Notes: a model not told the origin generated them from the letters alone. Positions 11,078-23,700 are shown, counted from the first letter of the stretch. The stretch is 64,000 nucleotides of DNA from Melastoma dodecandrum (GCA_029817715.1 JARUPY010000534.1:1366501-1430500), one strand, 5' to 3'. Numbers and translations are program-made.

Positions 11078-12106
11078 CAGGCTATGTTTGAGTCATTGGG
11101 ATACCGGGCACTGCCTTGTGAAATTGGAAGGTCCTGAGTGATGCATCCGGATAGGGTTGCAGATCAGGTCCCTGCAGAATGGAACCTCTTCTTCCCCCGA
11201 AATTTTCAGATGGAGCTTATCCTGTTATACAGGAACTACCCACATCAGCAACTTTGATTTGTAGTAGGTTGTATGGCGTGTGATTCTGACTCCGGGTGAA
11301 ATTATTTTCCTAGTTAGATTTAGAGGAGAGAAAGAGATCGACGAGTCGTGAGTTTGTTTCTTTTCTAAGAGTGCGGATCCGTGCATAACTTGAATGGCAT
11401 GAAGTTCAACGAGCATGGAAATGTATTTGTATGATCATTTTAGCAGGGTGGGACTGCTAATGGTTGATGGATCATCGTTGTAGTTGTAGGTGCTGATCAT
11501 CTAGAAGCCCTCTGAATTCAGACACGAGATTCTTATGGACAGTAAATTGAAACACTGGCAATTGGAAAGGCACTAAGTCATGCCCGTATCGCATATTGCA
11601 GAAATCGAGAAGTCGTTTGGTGTAGATTTGTGATAACTTGAATGACATGAAGTACGACGAGCATTATGATGGATCTGGATGAACATTTCAGCAGGACAAG
11701 GGCAAGGCCATTGGTTGATGGGGCATCCTTGTCATTGTAGACGCTGATCATATAAAATTCCTGCGAATTTGTTCTCAGGATTCTTGTAGGATAAGCTTCA
11801 TAGTATGACTTACTGGCTTTCAACTCGCGTCGTGTCGTCCGCCGGGAGACTTGTCCTGGACGATGTCTCTGTGAATGAGGCCTGTGGAAATCTTCGCCCT
11901 ATATCACAACAATGTCGTCAACAATGTCTCTTTTAATAAGTTGAAATATTAGCAAGTGGATAAGCATTAAAGGAATTATTTTTATAGCATTGGGTGATTG
12001 TAAATCTGGTGCCGAAAGCCAGAAAGTATGGAGTGAGGAGGAGGCGATTCTTTCCTCCGAGGAATTCTAATTCTGCCAATGTCTGACTTATTACGTGAAG
12101 AAGGAA
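11078..12106. other. Spacer between U2A' and START-domain genes
   Basis: Contains the U2A' 3' UTR, the diverged direct duplication described separately, and the upstream region of the START gene. No gene was recognised. Confidence 0.5.
11381..11795 (+). repeat. Diverged direct duplication, period about 248 bp
   Basis: The stretch from about 11381 (ATAACTTGAATGGCATGAAG, then ACGAGCAT, TTTAGCAGG, GGTTGATGG, GCTGATCAT) recurs from about 11630 with the same order of landmarks (ATAACTTGAATGACATGAAG, ACGAGCAT, TTCAGCAGG, GGTTGATGG, GCTGATCAT). Substitutions and small indels separate the copies, so this is an old tandem duplication, probably noncoding 3' flank. Confidence 0.65.
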
Positions 12107-13674
12107 ATGAGAGTTTACTTGGTGATTGCGTCTTTGGCAGCACTTGCTTGCGTTTTCTTGGTGATCGGTGTTCTTCGGAAGAGATGGGGATGGGCATACT
12201 CGTGGACATGGAAGCCGAAGCTATCCCTTAGCCCGGCAATTCGCAGTATCGTCTGCATCAGCAAGTGCTTCTGTGGGAGTCCGTCTGGGACTAACCCGTC
12301 TTCAAAGAGCATCGAAGATGTCGAGATGTCGGAAGACGGGGTGGACAAGCCTGGCATCGCAGGGTCCGTTCCACTCCTCTGTCTTTCCTTGTCAATCCAA
12401 CTGTGACAAAATCGCTCCGACAAATAAAACTTCTTGCCTTTTTTCACAGGTCTCGTGATGCTGCTCCAGGTTTGAATGAATCCGACCTTAAGGAGCTCAT
12501 CTCTTTAATAAATGAGAACGATGGAGGTCCTCCGTGGCAACAATTGATGGAGAAGTCGACTGCAACTCTGGTATACCGAGCTTGGTACAGGGATTCACTG
12601 GTAAGCCACCTTCGTTCCTGTTTCTAGCATAGACTTCTTGTTCCAGTTTGCACCTCACGAGTCGCTGCTGGGAATATAGACTGGCCCAACTCAATACCGT
12701 ACAAGAACAATATTCAAGAACGTCTCCCCGAAGGTAGTTAGGGATTTCTTCTGGGATGACGAGTTTCGAATCAAGTGGGACAAAATGCTCGTTGAACACA
12801 GAACACTGCATGTGTCCCCCAAGGACGGTTCTATGCTCGTTCGGTGGATAAGGAAGGTGAGGTGGTCGAGACAGTCAAGTCTTTGGAGACTACCTGAATT
12901 AGTTTTCGGCAATCAGCATTCAAAGTAACTGACTAAACGGCGTGTTGACAGTTACCGGTCATTGGCAGCGAGCGGGAGTATATCATAGTCCGTCGCATTT
13001 GGGAGTCTCAGACTCGTTATTATTGTGTAACAAAGGTAAGATTCGATAGCTTATACAAGTCGAGCTAAATCGGTTTTGAGATTTGTGAATGCACAGGGTA
13101 CGGAGTGCTTGTCTTTGCCAAAGCGCAAAACACCGCGACGGGTCGAGTGCTATTATTCGAGCTACCTCATCAATTCAGGTGTACGGCCGTTTCCTCTCAT
13201 TAGTTTAATCTCAATTGAAACGCTTGCTCGACGGTTAACTTTCGACATGCAGTTGAGGTGGACGAGGACCAGGAGCACACGGAAGTGCTCTTATTCCACC
13301 ATGAAGATTCTGGACTCCCGAAGGAAATAGTCAGGATGGCGGCCAGAGCAGGAATATGGGGCCTCGTGAAGAGAATGGACACCGCGGTTCAATCATATAG
13401 CATTGTTCGAGCCAGTGGTGCCCCTCCTTCAGAGTTCGCACGCCATGCTGCTGTGACCACTAAATTCGGGCCATCGACAATTCCTATTGAACACACAAGG
13501 AGGGAGGCAGAGACGACCGCGGAGAAGAGGAAAGACAGTAATGCACCATGGTGGTTGGTCCTAGGAGGGATAGTGATTGTTTCGTGCCTGACTGTGCACA
13601 CAGCCAAAAGGAAAACTCCGATGTCTGCAGCCGCAGGCAGATGCTTGTGGAGGTTTCCGATGAATAAAACCTGA
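12107..13674 (+). CDS. START-domain lipid-binding membrane protein
   Basis: Six exons: 12107-12363, 12450-12600, 12680-12856, 12952-13035, 13097-13178 and 13253-13674, about 390 residues. The first ATG in frame is at 12107; the codon at 12095 is GTG. An N-terminal helix (VYLVIASLAALACVFLVIGVL) anchors the protein. A StAR-related lipid-transfer domain follows, visible in ATLVYRAWYRDSL, FFWDDEFRIKWDKMLVEHR, EREYIIVRRIWE, RVECYYSSYLIN and AARAGIWGLVKRMD. A second hydrophobic helix (PWWLVLGGIVIVSCLTV) lies near residue 350. This resembles the plant PCTP-like START proteins At1g55960/At3g13062, thought to bind phospholipids or sterols in endomembranes. The ligand cannot be told from sequence. Confidence 0.87.
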
Positions 13675-14450
13675 GGGATAGAGTCGAAAGGAAATTCTTG
13701 TTCCGAAAGAAAAGAAAGCAGAGAAGAACAACCATACGAGTAAATGAATATTGAAAGAGCGATTGGTAAAAGAAATTCCGATCTACACGTCAAAGCAAAG
13801 TATTAACCGTCAAACTTATGGCAACAACCACACCACCGAGCATAGTCTCAGAGTATCAAAGAGATAAATCAAGATCTGGGAGGACATTGTGAGACAAAGT
13901 AGACAATAGCGAACAAATAGATAGATTATCCACTACACGGCCACATAAAGTTGGCATAATAGCTTCTCGCCAAATCAAAGGCGGGGGCAACCCTTGCTAA
14001 GGTCCAGTCCATGGGATTTGATTATCTCCATAGAGCTCAGCACAGCCAGGAACAATCGAATCCATGAAGGAAGATTCCAGCCCCATACCTCCTCACATGA
14101 TTTTCCTTTGGATACTGTGTCCCGCCGCTGCTTTCATCAATCACATTCTCCCACTTCACTGTACGGTTCATTCCTACAAATGGAAGCGAGAAAAGAGATT
14201 AACCCAGAAAAGAGAAGAAGTGAACAAAGATTACAAAGAAAAAACAAGATGCGATGCGAAAACCTTCATCAGATACGGTTTTTTCTTTCAATGTGGATGA
14301 GAATAGAAGCAGCGAGCTCCAATACTGCCCGCATGAATCCCATTTTTCATCAACTGTGGGGCAAAGGTGTTCAGCGCGAGAACCCGCGCACCGGTGCAGG
14401 CAAATTGCCCTGGTTTTCTGCACCAGTCTAGGGGAAAAGTTCAGTGATTG
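13675..14450. other. Convergent spacer, 3' UTRs of START gene and eRF1 gene
   Basis: No independent gene is supported. Open frames here on both strands lack domain signals and lie between two converging genes. Confidence 0.5.
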
Positions 14451-15764
14451 CTATTCAGAATCATCGTAAACTTCACCATCATCAGAGACATCATCAAATG
14501 TTCGGACATCCAGCTGGTAACGCAGTATCCCTCCAATCCCACCAAAACCTCTGCAAAACTGGGATCCTTCTTGAGACTTATTGGTGACGAACTCCAGAGT
14601 ACATCCAAACTTCTTATATTCGTTAGCAAACCATTCCAGTAAGGAGATCTTCTCCTGGACTTCTAGCTCTGCGGAGGTAACAGCGTCCCTGAAGTTGTCC
14701 TGATTTAGCTCTTGTTCCTTGTTCAAGAACTTGATAATGATTTCTCCAGTATTGCTGTTCTTCAATGTATACCTGTTCACATCCAGATTTTCCCAGACGA
14801 TGAGTGTCTCAACAGCACCCATCTCCAAAACCTTGAGTGTATCCTCCACACCAAAAACATACTTCCCGGTGTCCTGACTTATCTCTTCGAAGTACTTACC
14901 TATCAAGCGCTTCTCCTGAATAAACTTCACATTAGCCAAGATCTCAGCAGACAGCTCAATAGCCTGATTGAAACCATTCTCCCCGCCATAGGAAACGTCA
15001 ACAACATTCAGTATCTTGGCTTGGAGACGAGGATCAAACATGTCGGACTGACTGAGCTCAGTCTTGAAATCTGCAGATCCAGCCAGGATCAGTCCTGAAA
15101 CATTTGGCTGACTAGTTGAAGGATTGATAAAGAACTGGGTTGCCAGCTCAGCTGTCTTCCGAACATAATTGTGGCGTTTTTCCATTCGAAGCCGAGCAAA
15201 ACGAAGAGCAGACTGTCCACCTCTCCCATGCTTCTTTGGAAGGTCAACACTAAACTTATGAAGCACCTCCCTAGTGTTACCACTAAGAGTCCCAAAGAGT
15301 GTCCCATTACCATCCATGACAATAAAACCAAACTTGTCATCAGATTCTAGAAGCTCATTAAGAGCTTCAGTGTGGAACTTGTTGTCGCAGAGATAAAGAG
15401 ATGCATTTATGGGTTTGAACGGCTCAAAATCAATGGTCACCTTCTTCTCCTTCCCATCTTCTGTGACAATTGTGCCAGTATAGAGCACCAGCCCATTGGG
15501 AGGAACCTTATTGTACAGCTTGAGCCTCTGCTGAGCAGAAGTGATTGCACCAAGGACGGACTGGCGATTCACCCTGCTCTTGATGTTTGATGCAGTGCCA
15601 AACTCATCACCAAGCATCCTGGTAACACGAGTAATCTGATCACGAGGAGGCATGATAAGAGATATCATGCTTGTACCATTTCCTCGTGCAGCTTCCAGTG
15701 CTTTGATTAACTTTTTGATCTTCCACACCTCAATGTTTTTGTCAGTCTCATAAGCATCTGCCAT
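14451..15764 (-). CDS. Eukaryotic peptide chain release factor subunit 1 (eRF1)
   Basis: Intronless coding exon of 437 residues, the normal length for plant eRF1. It decodes stop codons in the ribosomal A site and triggers peptide release together with eRF3. All hallmarks are present: the NIKS motif at residues 60-63 and YLCDNKF at 124-130 for stop recognition, GTS at 30-32, and the GGQ catalytic loop at 182-184. The eRF3-binding C domain ends in an acidic tail ([14 protein letters not shown]). The 5' UTR probably contains an intron from about 16453 to 15792 (donor TTTG|GTAAAA, acceptor TTTTCAG). The first UTR exon faces the ASHR2-like gene across a shared promoter. In Arabidopsis, eRF1-1 (At5g47880) neighbours the HGSNAT-like and RBOHD genes that also occur here. 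Confidence 0.97.
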   Translation of the reverse strand: MADAYETDKNIEVWKIKKLIKALEAARGNGTSMISLIMPPRDQITRVTRMLGDEFGTASNIKSRVNRQSVLGAITSAQQRLKLYNKVPPNGLVLYTGTIVTEDGKEKKVTIDFEPFKPINASLYLCDNKFHTEALNELLESDDKFGFIVMDGNGTLFGTLSGNTREVLHKFSVDLPKKHGRGGQSALRFARLRMEKRHNYVRKTAELATQFFINPSTSQPNVSGLILAGSADFKTELSQSDMFDPRLQAKILNVVDVSYGGENGFNQAIELSAEILANVKFIQEKRLIGKYFEEISQDTGKYVFGVEDTLKVLEMGAVETLIVWENLDVNRYTLKNSNTGEIIIKFLNKEQELNQDNFRDAVTSAELEVQEKISLLEWFANEYKKFGCTLEFVTNKSQEGSQFCRGFGGIGGILRYQLDVRTFDDVSDDGEVYDDSE

Positions 15765-16560
15765 TTCTTACCAAGAAATTTAAGGCAATCTGAAAAGGGA
15801 CCGTGTCAGCTTCCTCGTGTGGGCTAATCAGACTGATCTTCTGATAACAAATTATTCAAAAAAACTTAAAGGGCAGAACAGCTAAAATCATAAAGCAACT
15901 TGCTGATCAGAGACCAGCTCAATTAAGAATGCTTCTGGCAACCTTAAACATAGCATAGTTTAGGCAGGTTGGTATCTGGGATTGGAATTTTACCAATTTC
16001 TTTATATCATATACTTGATGGTTATCCAAAGGAATTTTGAGATCTTATCACGGGGAGGTGATCTATGCTGGCCAAATAATTGTAAACTACTCTAAAAAAA
16101 GCGGGACACCATCTGATGCAAATCAAATCAGATATACAGAAGGCGAGAAGACACCAACACAAATCCATCATCAACCGAATCTGCTTAGACACCATCAGTC
16201 ACAATAGAAGCATCCATTGCTCTCCGGAGAAGTAGGATCAAAATAAACGACACCACGCTCGGCTCTATCAACCACCCAAAGATCAAATCAAACAATAAAA
16301 CCACAGTTTCAAAAGTAACAGCGTCAATTAGTTCACGGAAAACCAACAACAAAAACGAAAAACACAAGCAGAGAATTCGGCGCAGAACCAAGAAACACAA
16401 ATCGGCCACCCGCAAAACACGAGAGACGACAACGGGGCGAATAGATTGATTTTACCAAAGGAGACGAGCTAAATAAGGAACGAAGAGAATATCTCTTGCG
16501 TTCGTCCGGAGGAGTTACGTTCTTTTTTCCTATTCGAGACGAGTTGATGATTTCCTGGGT
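15765..16560 (-). other. 5' UTR and leader intron of the eRF1 gene
   Basis: On the minus strand a donor-like CCTTTG|GTAAAATC near 16453 and a pyrimidine-rich acceptor TCCCTTTTCAG near 15793 bracket about 660 bases. The acceptor lies about 28 bases before the ATG. No coding sequence is recognised inside. Leader introns of this size are common in plant translation-factor genes. Confidence 0.5.
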
Positions 16561-16630
16561 TTTTATACCTCCACGGTTAGGAATTACTCGACCCCAGCGA
16601 GCCAAGGTCACCTAGCCCAGAAGTCCGATG

Positions 16631-16693
16631 CACGTGCAAGACACGTGTCTTAGGAAACCAATGTCTATATATTCTCAAAATTTACGACACGTG
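16631..16693. promoter_or_regulatory. Three G-box (CACGTG) palindromes in eRF1/ASHR2-like divergent promoter
   Basis: CACGTG occurs at 16631-16636, 16642-16647 and 16688-16693; the last two sit in ACACGTGT. G-boxes are bound by bZIP and bHLH factors. The cluster lies between two divergent genes, about 100-160 bases upstream of the + strand ATG and just upstream of the probable eRF1 leader. Confidence 0.5.
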
Positions 16694-16787
16694 TCCTGTC
16701 GACGATATGAGATTATATTATTTTATTAACGTTCCTCAGCCAAAGACCTAAAAACCCTCCGTCCGCCCCGCCCTTCTTCCACCGCCA

Positions 16788-18044
16788 ATGGCCGCAGCAG
16801 CAACCTCCGCCCCGCCGGACCAGCCGCCTCTCCTCACCGTCGTCGACGTACCCGGAAAGGGCCGTTGCCTCGTCGCCGCCCAGCCGCTCGTTGCCGGACA
16901 GGTGATCCTCCGCGAATCCCCGATCCTTCTTTACCCGGACTCCCCTTTCCCCTACCCTCGTCCCCCTCCCTACTGCGCCCACTGCTTCAGGTGCTTTCCC
17001 CTTTCGCCTCCCTCCATCTTATGGTGCCAATATTGCTACGGCCACGCATTCTGTGGCATGTCCTGCGCGGGCATTGCCCACGCCTCCTCTCACTCCTCCT
17101 ACGTCTGCCGTTCCCTCGCCGTCCTTTCCCTCTCCCCTCTTGTCCTCCAACTCCCTCGGGATCGTCAGGTCCAGGCCCGGTTCCTGGTCGCCGCATACAA
17201 CCTAGCTGTCGTGTCTCCTCCTGCTTTCCAGACCCTCCTCTCGCTCCATGGCATTAATCCCCCTGATCAGGACACTATGTCTACCGCTATGTCCCTCCAT
17301 CCGCTGATTGCCTCCCTGTGTCCCCCTCCTGTTGAAGCCTTCTCTGTCGAGTTGACTGCGGCATTCCTGTCAAAGGACAAGGTGAATGCATTCGGTCTGA
17401 TGGGGAATCCCTCGGCATATGGTGCGGGTTCTGGATCACCCAATGCCGAGAGGTCGGTGAGGGCTTATGGAATTTACCCGAGGGCTTCGTTGTTCAATCA
17501 TGATTGCCTGCCAAATGCTTGTAGGTTTGATTACGTGGACGGTGGCAAACGGGAGGTTGCTGATAATAATACCGATGTTATCATTAGAATGATACATGAT
17601 GTTCCGGCCGGGAGGGAAATATGTTTGAGTTACTTCCCGGTGAATTGGAGTTACTCGAGTAGGCAGAAGAGGCTGAGGGAGGATTACGGGTTTGTTTGTG
17701 AGTGCGACAGGTGTAAGATCGAGGCGAACTGGTCGGATAATGAGAACGAGATCGGCAATGATGGTGACACTAGCCATCACGACGAGATGGACGATGGCGA
17801 TGAAGAGGAGGCAGGGGATGAATGTGACGTCGAAGAAGAAGTCGATGGAGGAAATGATTTTCCACATGCATACTTTTTTGCCATGTACATGTGTGACAGG
17901 CAAAATTGCGGAGGAACGCTGGCTCCTTTGCCACCTTCGCCAGATGGACAGCCTTCTAGTACCATGGAGTGTAATGTTTGTGGTCTGTTGAAGAATGCCG
18001 ATGAAGATTTAGGATCAGCCGATAAAGACGACATGGATGAGTGA
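16788..18044 (+). CDS. SET-domain protein, ASHR2/SMYD-like
   Basis: Single exon, 418 residues. The split SET domain starts near residue 17 (VVDVPGKGRCLVAA). It is interrupted by an MYND-like zinc cluster (C63, C66, C80, C83, C89, C93, C107) and resumes with the catalytic NHDC motif at 237-240 and SYFPVN near 281. A post-SET cysteine set follows (CECDRC at 304-309). The last hundred residues include a strongly acidic stretch (DDGDEEEAGDE) and a CxxxNCGG...CNVCG pair. This matches Arabidopsis ASHR2, annotated as a histone-lysine methyltransferase; SMYD-type enzymes also methylate non-histone proteins, so the substrate is open. The 5' half is very GC-rich and the 3' half less so. Confidence 0.9.
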   Translation: MAAAATSAPPDQPPLLTVVDVPGKGRCLVAAQPLVAGQVILRESPILLYPDSPFPYPRPPPYCAHCFRCFPLSPPSILWCQYCYGHAFCGMSCAGIAHASSHSSYVCRSLAVLSLSPLVLQLPRDRQVQARFLVAAYNLAVVSPPAFQTLLSLHGINPPDQDTMSTAMSLHPLIASLCPPPVEAFSVELTAAFLSKDKVNAFGLMGNPSAYGAGSGSPNAERSVRAYGIYPRASLFNHDCLPNACRFDYVDGGKREVADNNTDVIIRMIHDVPAGREICLSYFPVNWSYSSRQKRLREDYGFVCECDRCKIEANWSDNENEIGNDGDTSHHDEMDDGDEEEAGDECDVEEEVDGGNDFPHAYFFAMYMCDRQNCGGTLAPLPPSPDGQPSSTMECNVCGLLKNADEDLGSADKDDMDE

Positions 18045-20781
18045 CCCCATTCTAGGTATATGATTTGCTCTAGTTATAGTTTATTAGGTGGTTTGGAGGG
18101 CATTGATGCCGCTGGCTACTTGGATTAGACTGGTATGCTGTTACATTTCTGATTACTTGCATATCATAGGATGAAAAGATATTGTGGTATTATCAGCCGA
18201 CTCGTTTCTTGTTAAGTACTTCGTGAGTGAGGATTTTATGGACTTCTTTAATCAGGCAACACTTCTCCATATCCTGGAAGATGTTTTTCTACTGACATGA
18301 TTCATTGTTGATTCCTTGGTCATACCCTAAACTAAGATAGATTGGATTGACATTGTAGGTTGTAATGCGTCTGCAGAGAGTGTTGAGATACTCAAGTATT
18401 TGGTTTGCGGAATGAGGGAGGGAATAGAATGGAATGACAAGTGGAATGGAATGAGGGAAGGAATGACCATTCCCTCCAAATTGAATGTAATGTAATGGAA
18501 TGGATTTCATTCCATTCCAATCATTGCCATGTTTGGTTAGCCTTTCCATTCCGCCTCTCATTCCTCAAACCAAACGCCCTGTTAGTGCTTTCGAGGAAGC
18601 TTTGGGAAGTTGCATCCAAACAACTCCTCAATGGGAGCGTGGGCTTGTATGAGCACCAAGCATCCCTGGTGAGAAAGTAGATGTTATAAATCATTTTGAT
18701 TAAGCACTCTTAGAACACCTGGTTACAGTTCCATGCTTAAACTCATCATCCTCTCTCTTGAGTTCCCCTCACCTGGTTACTGGACTAGGGTCTGCTTTGG
18801 GGCGATTTTTCTAGTGGTTCTGGGGCTAATCTCATTTCTTTTGGATCTCTAATGGTAGTGTAGTCTCATAGCCCCTGACTTGGATGATTTGCTGTTGTTG
18901 CAATAGTTTGGAATGAATCTATACCCCAATCTTGGTACTTTAGACAGGAGGCAATATGCTTCCAACCAATGTTATTGAGAATAAATACCTTCATCGCATC
19001 CTTCGTCATCCCTATTACCTTTGGCTGGCAATAGAATTAACATATCCATCCACCCTTTCGGCTAGATGCCTAATTGCTTTTCCCTGGAGATAGAGATTCC
19101 AATGCACGATGGGGAGTACTTAAAATGTTGGTTTTGTTAGGTGCACGGCTGGTACCAGGTTGAGTGGTCACCACTGCACATGTTAGTTTCTTGATTAGGG
19201 TGCTCTAATTGGATAGACTTTTGGGAATTCTGTACACATTTGGACACGGCAATAAGTGGCATAGGTTAGGTAGGTACAATGCTTTCTTTTTGGGGGCGGT
19301 GCACGGATAAATTGATTTAGATTAGATTAAAGAGGAAGGGAGGGGCGGGGGGACCATTACTTAGGCCTCCCCTTTGCTGCAATAAACTAGTGAAAGGGCG
19401 GTGCTTTACACCTCGATCACCAATGTTTTGCATATGTTGTCCATCCTGATTCGTCAAGGGTCGCTCCCTTGTTAGTGTGCTGAGCCATCCAGGGTTTTAG
19501 GATTTGGTCACGGCATGTGTACGCCGATGCTCCTCCATGGAAGAATTTATGATAACACGACTTTTAATTGTGACATTCTCTCGGATGAGGTATGTCTATG
19601 ATTGGGAATAGCGTCTCAACCATGTAAGTGATTTTTTATAAATTAAAATCGTATTTTTAAATTTTTTAAAAATTCAACAAACCTCGTATAATAATAATAG
19701 CGTAGAGTACCCTTTTTTGTGTTTTAGGTCGAGGTTTTTTTTTTCATTCTTCCTATTTGTGGTGGTTAAAAAGCGTGAGGGCGGTGATCTTGTCATTATA
19801 CGCATTTAATTTTTCTCTCTTTTTTTATTTTAATAATTTGTTTTCTCTGACAGGGATCCCATGGCTCACGATATCTCCAATTGCATGCGCGGTAATAATA
19901 CCCGTGTCCTTTCCCAAAAAGAAGTTTTTAAAAAAAAAAAAATCTATACTTACTATATATATATATATATATGTTTATGGTGCAATAAATTTTGTATTTG
20001 GATGACAATATCATTCTATCCACATATACTCTATTTGAATATTCGTTGTCTAGTTTTAGAATCTCGATGAATTCAGGTCCCCGCCGGTTGAGAGGAAACA
20101 GAAAGAAAAATTCAAAACCTTTTTTTTTCTTTACCCCGTGATACTCTCGTCTGAATTTAATCTCCATATCCACGAACTAAAAGAAACAAAAAATAAATAA
20201 AAAATCAAATCAAATTTGATCCTCATCCCATGTAGTCTTCTAATCTCCGTAGCAATAATTTTATAGTTTAGAAAGAAAATGAATAAATAAATCAATCATG
20301 GCAGCTGTCGGTTCAGAAATCACAAATATTGTCTCCCACTAATTACAAATAAATCTCTGCACTTTATTAAGAATTTTCTTTAAGGTGATGGGAAATTGAT
20401 TGTGTTTTGGCACTGCCATTCGCACACGTTTTTTCCTTTTCACTGTGAACAGGTGGAAGAGAAGCGACGGGCCGATTCCAAGCATTTGATGCCAACTTTT
20501 TTTTTTTTCCTCTTGGGGTGCGCATTTTACGATATATTTTGAGCAGAAAAGGTGTATTTATTTCGTTGTTGTTGTTGTTGAAGGAGGAGGAGAAGAAAGG
20601 AGAAGAGGAGTCACCCGGGTAGTTGTGGGATGTTCGATCCTCCTTCCTGGGTTTGCATTTTCTGATTAAAAAGTTCACGCCTTTAAGCGAAGATTGCGTT
20701 CCTCTGAAATTTTGGGGCGTGCCCAGGTTGGCATTTTTCGTGTTTGTTCTTGGGTTTTGGTTTGGAGGGTGGTAGGGGGGG
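18045..20781. other. Long spacer with a MITE-like element and low-complexity DNA
   Basis: About 2.7 kb without a supported gene. It holds the 3' UTR of the ASHR2-like gene, a short inverted-repeat element near 18.4-18.6 kb, unassigned sequence to about 19.6 kb, an AT-repeat (about 19953-19972), homopolymer tracts, a GTT repeat (about 20565-20580) and the 5' UTR of the next gene. Confidence 0.5.
18396..18581. mobile_element. MITE-like element with terminal inverted repeats, possibly hAT-derived
   Basis: The left end reads TATTTGGTTTGCGGAATGAG. The right end, reverse complemented, reads GCGTTTGGTTTGAGGAATGAG, giving inverted ends of about 22 bases with few mismatches. The interior is made of GGAATG/CATTCC repeats that also fold back. 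The right terminus ends CCCTG, the complement of a hAT-like CAGGG start; the left terminus is degraded. No clean 8-bp target duplication is visible. No coding capacity, so it is a non-autonomous element. Confidence 0.55.
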
Positions 20782-23700
20782 ATGACGAGGATGTATGAAC
20801 GTGTGGGGATGGAGGAAGATGAGAAATCTGCTTCCATGGATTTGAATGGGAGGGCTTTGGGGATTGTTGGTAAGTGGGGTGGTGGACAGTGTGACCGTGA
20901 TGAGGATGTGGAGATGGCTGTGAAAAGTTTGAGCCCGAGGTCGAGGGTGGTCCCCGGTTGTGCTGGGGGCGGAGCGGGGAAGGGGGATTCTGGTGCTGTT
21001 CTGGATTCTCCGGAGGAGGGGAAGAGTGGCCTGCGGCTCGCATCCCTTGACGTCTTCCGGGGAATTTCTGTCGTGGTAAGTGCGTATCCCGTTCTTGTTC
21101 ATGATTATAGCGACGGATTTGTTGTTTAGTTGTGGAGGAAGAAATATTGAAGCTGGCGGTACTGTTCACTGTCGTTTCTCCTGTAACTGCGAATCCTTGT
21201 GTCCTGGACCGGTTCGGGTGTTGCTCGCTTTCTTTCTTTTATTTTATTTCAACCTTTTTTATGTTTCGTTTTTGAGAATATTGTGATTGAATTGTTGTGC
21301 ATTTGTCTTCCCTCTTTATGAGACGTTTGAGATCTGATGGCTAATTAGGAGCGCATTGAAAGATATGTTGGTGTAGACAATTTAACTTTGTACGGCTGGT
21401 TCGGAAGAATTTTGGAGTGTTTGTGTTGCTGAAGGATCCATTTTATGAAAAGGGGCTTCCGCCAATTTGCTTTACTTCAAAGGGAAGGAAAGGATTGTTT
21501 GTGTGATCTGGGTTGACTTCGCTCAATAAAATGTATTTTTTTTATTTTTAAATATGTGGAATCTTGCCAATCCACTTTTTGTGGTGTTATCTTGATTGAG
21601 CATAAATTCTTGCTTTTAAGAATGTTAATGAATTCTTGGTGATGCTACCTTCGACCGCTCAACTTGATCATTGTTATGGAATTCTGGATGAGTAGATATT
21701 GAGGCTTCTCTGGTGATCCAATGGTTCTCCAGCATTCCCTTTATATTCTATAATGCCTTATTGAAGGGTGTTATCTGGACAATTAACAATATGAAGTTTC
21801 ATTCTATTCAAAAATTTTACTCAGAAAAACAATAGTTTGAGCAACAGGAAAAGGACCTGCAACCTTGGTTTACCTGGAGCATGCTGCCATTGTTTAGGAT
21901 TCTTTTAGCCTGTTGACTTTCATTATGATAGTACCTTAATATTATCTTGATAGTACCTTAACATGTTATTTTCCTGTCGTCATTCTTGAAGTTACCTCAG
22001 AGGGCTCAATAGTTATTGAATGAGGCAAATGGGTATTTGGTTTCACATGTTGATTGAGATTATGCAAACTCGAACAACAGTGCTTTGCATTTTTATTCTT
22101 ATCTTGATGACTTCCTTCTGAACGAAAATATGGTTGCGAGAACATGAATAATAGGAGCTAACCATTATATTCATCCTATTAGGTCTCGATTTCTGCCTGA
22201 CTTTCTGCTTTTGCTTTGACTGCAATATGTTTTAGGAGCAACATTTGTTACAATTTTTTTTTTGGCTTCATGCAGCTTATGATTTTTGTTGATAATGCCG
22301 GTCGAGTCTTCCCGGCCGTTAACCATTCTCCTTGGAATGGCTTAACACTTGCCGATTTCGTCATGCCTTTCTTCTTATTTATAGTTGGCGTGTCTCTGGC
22401 GCTTGCATACAAGGTAGCTTTGTTTAATTTAGTACATTCATGAAGTCAAAACGCTGATGAGAGGGGTTTCAAATAACATAAGGGCTACAAACACTTCTCT
22501 TTGCTCGCAGAAAATGCCGTCCAAAAATGTCGCGACTAGAAAAATGCTTCTTCGGGCTTTAAAGCTCATTGCTTTAGGGGTTTTTCTGCAAGGTAATGTG
22601 CCGGTAGGTTTACTCATCAGGTAGGATTCTTGTTGTTTTCTGGTCTGTAGTATATGATCTTTGATCTCTTCCCTTTTAGGTGGTTATTTTCACGGTGTTG
22701 GTAAACTAACCTTTGGGGTGGACATCCAGCATATGAGAGTTCTGGGTATACTTCAGGTAGATTTTGTCCTCTCTATTTCTTTTGACAAGCTGCATTTCTG
22801 TATCTATCAACCCTGAAGACAACCTTGTTCTATTATCCTCCAGAGAATAGCTACAGCATATTTGATCTCAGCTTTGTGCGAGATTTGGCTGAAAAGGGAT
22901 GGTGATGTCAGCTCTGGGTACGATCTATTACAGAAATACCAATATCATTGGTGAGTTTCTTTACCTAGGTTTTTTACGAGCTTTATTTAAAGTGGCAAAA
23001 ATAATGTCTATCAGTTAAATGACATGCCATTACATCCTTGTGTTGGGAATTTCACAAATGGGAATCTTTTCATGCTTATTGAGCAATGAGGGAAAAAAAT
23101 TGCGACAGATGAACTTTTTGGCAAATTGATTACCAAGAGAGGTTCTTGTTACATATGGTTTTTAAAATCCCGGAGATATCCCAGCTCCTCTTTGGTAAAC
23201 ATTGCTTCATTTTGCATAAATCTTGTTATGTTGTTCCTTATGCAGGATTTTAGTGATGCTGCTTACCACTGCATATATCGCTCTGACATATGGTTTATTT
23301 GTTCCGGATTGGCACTATCAGCTCCCATCGCAGTCTGAAAGAATTGTAGTATGTTTCTATTGAGTTGCCCGATCACTTTTCTTTTCATATTTCCTCCTTT
23401 TGATTTGAGGCTTGCATCGTAGAAAGCATGTATTAAGGTGTTTATCCCTTTCTTCTGTCCCTGAAAAGGTGAAGTGTGGAGTTCGCGGGGACATGGGACC
23501 AGCCTGCAATGCCGCCGGACTGATTGATCGTACTATACTTGGAATTCCACACCTATATGGGAAGCCCGTTTATAGACGTACTAAGGTCTGTTGTTTCGCT
23601 CATTCTTTCTAATTATCTCCATCCTTCATTATTCTTCTGAATACCTGATCACGTGCTCTTCTTTCTCCTCTCTTAGCAATGTAGCATTAATTCTCCTGAC

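Noticed and set aside
12095..12106. Start of the START-domain protein at 12095
   Set aside because: That codon is GTG; the first in-frame ATG is at 12107.
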